Of a stretch of DNA of 64,000 nt, positions 63,701 through 64,000 are shown piece by piece. Positions within the stretch are counted from its first letter, which is position 1. Each line of letters begins with the position of its first letter. The stretch comes from Sabulicella glaciei (lineage in GTDB: Bacteria; Pseudomonadota; Alphaproteobacteria; Acetobacterales; Acetobacteraceae). Position numbers and translations under genes: made by a program. The stretch is from assembly GCF_026183895.1 (NCBI RefSeq), contig NZ_JAPFQI010000019.1, forward strand, positions 1 to 64,000, given 5' to 3'. The notes under the pieces were generated by a model, which was not told the DNA's origin, did no database searches, and saw only the letters and a list, made by a program, of their open reading frames with translations.

Positions 63701-64000
63701 TCAGGATCGCCTTGATCCCGGGCTTCCCCTTGTGCCGTCGGCAGTGATCGAGGATCGGCCAAAGGTAGGATTCCGTCTTCCCCGATCCGGTCCCGGTCGC
63801 CACCAGTGTCGAACGCATTGCCTCCCCGCTCAGCCGGGCGAAGGCATCCGTCTGGTGCTGGTAGGGCGCGAAGAGCAGCGGCACCTCCGGGAAGGGCTGC
63901 TTCCAGGTCCCGTCAGCCGCCCCGTCGATCTGCCGGAATGGCATGTCCACCGAGACCCACGGACCCTTCAGGAAACTCCCCGGCTCCGACATGAACCGAT
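57711..64000 (-). CDS. DruE-like DEAH helicase with DUF1998 and nuclease-like tail (partial)
   Basis: At least 2093 residues; the frame is open at the window edge and an N-terminal region typical of the family is probably missing. Numbered from the first ATG (63992): Walker A GTGSGKT 67-73, VVDEMHTFDGAQG near 190, SATPTLEMGIDIGDL and QRMGRSGRRDGNAL in the second RecA domain, many zinc-type CxxC pairs (CNRCG, CPACG, CDRCG, CPGC, CRHCG), and the DUF1998 end CPCNQELDRNGCFRCVKPY. Beyond that a PD-(D/E)XK/DUF559-like segment has RVDFLVTP and PVVIEMDGIEYHADT. Size and domains match DruE of Druantia, but the partners of known Druantia types are not seen in the window. Confidence 0.82.
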   Translation of the reverse strand, partial: RFMSEPGSFLKGPWVSVDMPFRQIDGAADGTWKQPFPEVPLLFAPYQHQTDAFARLSGEAMRSTLVATGTGSGKTESYLWPILDHCRRHKGKPGIKAILIYPMNALATDQARRIADALSRIPSLQGVRAGIYADAEPQNPAHEVTSESVITHRETMRRAPPDILLTNYKMLDYLLLRGRDKPLWGQNDPDTLRFLVVDEMHTFDGAQGADLALLLRRLKYRLNTPDGHLICVGSSATLGSGEEAATDLKRYAETIFGEPFDAGAVVRETRKTPNEVFKDPEYLDRPDPAEIHATLCEAAEIDQPGAARRLAACLFPDRTAPDLAFLDGGDPTDPAWRIALGDRLVQHQLCQRTLKIIAEHKGPASLEVVAAGLGQVRALRDWSEADKSALAELVVALVAWARSGAIESPRPLFSVRLQLWIREMSRMVTTLPRLEAGGVRSQMDLSHALDLDRHILRRALPVVNCNRCGATAHVGRQDARSKSLHADLEQLYEEFFDENGANRIRLIYHESIDRMVQASGAGGQIVKGVLHAETVEFTPADHDHLEPGPASPVWMYNPTDSNGRIDRTCPACGQARGLLLFGMRAARLTSGITGTLYTSEHNEERPEAKPRFLMFSDSVQDAAHRAAVAETRNALSVYQKALYGALRGTESGAMSLHEVIEKVPRAQLADLGPNGFTALFIPKELTWRRRYQDLIGSGTSITDPVFLDHIRIRLGWEYFVDLSYRAHFNHTLELNGIAAADVPTDLLAFSADRLSRELRNELPGAPEFDPVLLTRLLAGVTQRMRRQGSVAHPYLESAIATGKGRYGLNWFAAAIQVGAGKTGSLPSPDGRRGLAPIPVTLGHPPIGSERITRTGTASWYQDWLFRTIGPSDLRYASDPETIYPILLRRLEADEIVRRVNGPEGTNRHAWLLVPERVTVSTATIGLTCDRCGRRETGLAENAEVLVGSPCTRIGCDGHFAATKQPDRPALRRSLRSDRNHRVVAREHTGILETDERLRVETGFIKGETCWAPNLISATPTLEMGIDIGDLSTLLLSSVPPEEANYVQRMGRSGRRDGNALNMVLANARAHDLQFWENPTPMLAGQVRPPGVFLAAEEVLLRQVTAFTLDVYVLGSTVSGDYGKVRDVLKRRTSGVTQGFPVEWLELVRETGPELANRFLSGLPQEVRDRTDLADRIRSYLTGTDPKSIGWRVGEAFDAAATERARLVEKREEATKELKRLQKRRAELTDEEYQRREQDLNRDRTEINRLIRSGIDDVPVIKFLTDKGILPNYAFPEEGVKLTSILSRRNDGAVARDEDGLLHKEYSRPASSALSEFAPGQFFYANGRQVQIDRIEMGKEDLTAWTFCPGCSHVAHRIEGTEARTCPKCGDEMWSDSGSEHNVVQLKSVIAVDSEEKAAIRDGDQRDQRQFDRALMPFHGPEDIATSWFTSRDNGAPFGFEFLPHCTFRDFNFGQKTSLPGPKIAGERRPAQPFRICRHCGSLQGPPRGADDRGTHPPNCLVMRDQDLHRDRWETGVFLMRRFDTEAIRIVIPVVGDADDDDLKSFVAAINLGMRRHFAGKVDHIRSTIFQAQLNGMTTVRSLYLYDSVPGGSGYLRQIAEHPDTMRAVISRAAEALRDCPCNQELDRNGCFRCVKPYRSQFGPGEPDRDRARQMMETILQKWDSLTRAETGIDESIRGALVESVLEKRLLRALSDHYGDGALTPQVLPGGRRGFVLRAGRSDAPRLWTIEPQVQIDARFRGLPRKRVDFLVTPVGRGVGLPVVIEMDGIEYHADTVAQDLLDRMLMIRSGQVRVWTLSWRDLDPADSAYLNPLSETALGTQMTGPLGKALASPLLAPHAEAVRALQTVSTVEALRGFLDGDTDRDATIRSILVRGLVKAGRPLDQLPRQAALSEAGWLFLLSPGLAEHVGLGALDLYMACQKITPTEWAQSDRDVRLLLRAVLPDPGAKVLYTEAWRGLWRIVNLFQGVRGLHVEVDGLETLAPPDMSEPVDEPEVLQRTAVWEEARALCDEAFHPLIDALIAAETPGPDRIGDDLLVGSRVIGMMEFGWVEARVAVAEKAHEVVDWALIRFDPQADQVGETVSRIIKALQEART

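Noticed and set aside
34305-64000. Search by eye for a second copy of the tRNA-Gln 3' end (right attachment site)
   Set aside because: No convincing match to the TTCGAATCCTGGCGCCCC segment was found; the right end may lie outside the window.
1-64000. CRISPR arrays and cas genes
   Set aside because: No regularly spaced repeat-spacer pattern and no Cas-type proteins; the Cas4-like domain belongs to the UvrD-fused helicase.

Overview
The window comes from a very GC-rich alphaproteobacterium. The abundance of Bug-type solute receptors, CoA-transferase and amidase catabolic genes, malate synthase G and ETF-ubiquinone oxidoreductase suggests a Roseomonas-like member of the Acetobacteraceae, but that is inference from gene content only. 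No CRISPR array, rRNA or replication origin was seen. There is one tRNA gene.

Positions 1-34,200 are ordinary chromosome. The left edge holds the 3' end of an IS481-family transposase joined directly to the C-terminal remnant of an efflux adaptor. Then come a class II aldolase-like protein, cytochrome c, a gamma-glutamyltransferase operon carrying two tandem GOLPH3/GPP34 genes, malate synthase G, and a DUF3300 protein. A catabolic block follows (two Bug receptors, CoA transferase, amidase, fumarylacetoacetase-fold enzyme). Further on are peptidases, N-formylglutamate amidohydrolase, a DEAD-box RNA helicase, glutaryl-CoA dehydrogenase, an RNA methyltransferase, two exported metallo-beta-lactamase-fold proteins, MoaB, a lytic transglycosylase and a cysteine-free uracil-DNA glycosylase. 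The block closes with a tightly coupled ETF-QO/DoxX/GST/aldolase run, a TPR lipoprotein and IspE.

At 34,230 a tRNA-Gln(TTG) gene is followed immediately by a tyrosine integrase, and everything to the right looks like an integrated, defence-rich island. It holds: (1) an operon of a UvrD-type helicase with a RecB-like nuclease domain and a sacsin-like ATPase with a DUF3883 nuclease-like tail; (2) a mobile-element graveyard (serine recombinase and IS3 remnants, and an IS630 element split by a second IS); (3) an ankyrin protein followed by a small predicted D-QxK nuclease; (4) a four-gene overlapping operon of GIY-YIG-like, HNH, SAM-methyltransferase and GIY-YIG proteins; (5) an H-NS-like silencer; (6) another stand-alone GIY-YIG protein; (7) a DUF5648-repeat protein; (8) an Mrr remnant; and (9) a two-gene operon of a giant DruE-like DEAH helicase/DUF1998 protein, cut by the right window edge, and a UvrD helicase with a RelE-like N-terminus.

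A 54-bp imperfect direct repeat lies just downstream of the integrase (36,662) and again at 55,028, suggesting the island was assembled in layers. The best candidates for an undescribed system are the GIY-YIG/HNH/methyltransferase/GIY-YIG operon, the ATPase-DUF3883/UvrD pair and the DruE-like/RelE-UvrD pair. All are inferred from domain content and gene overlap; none is shown to be functional here.
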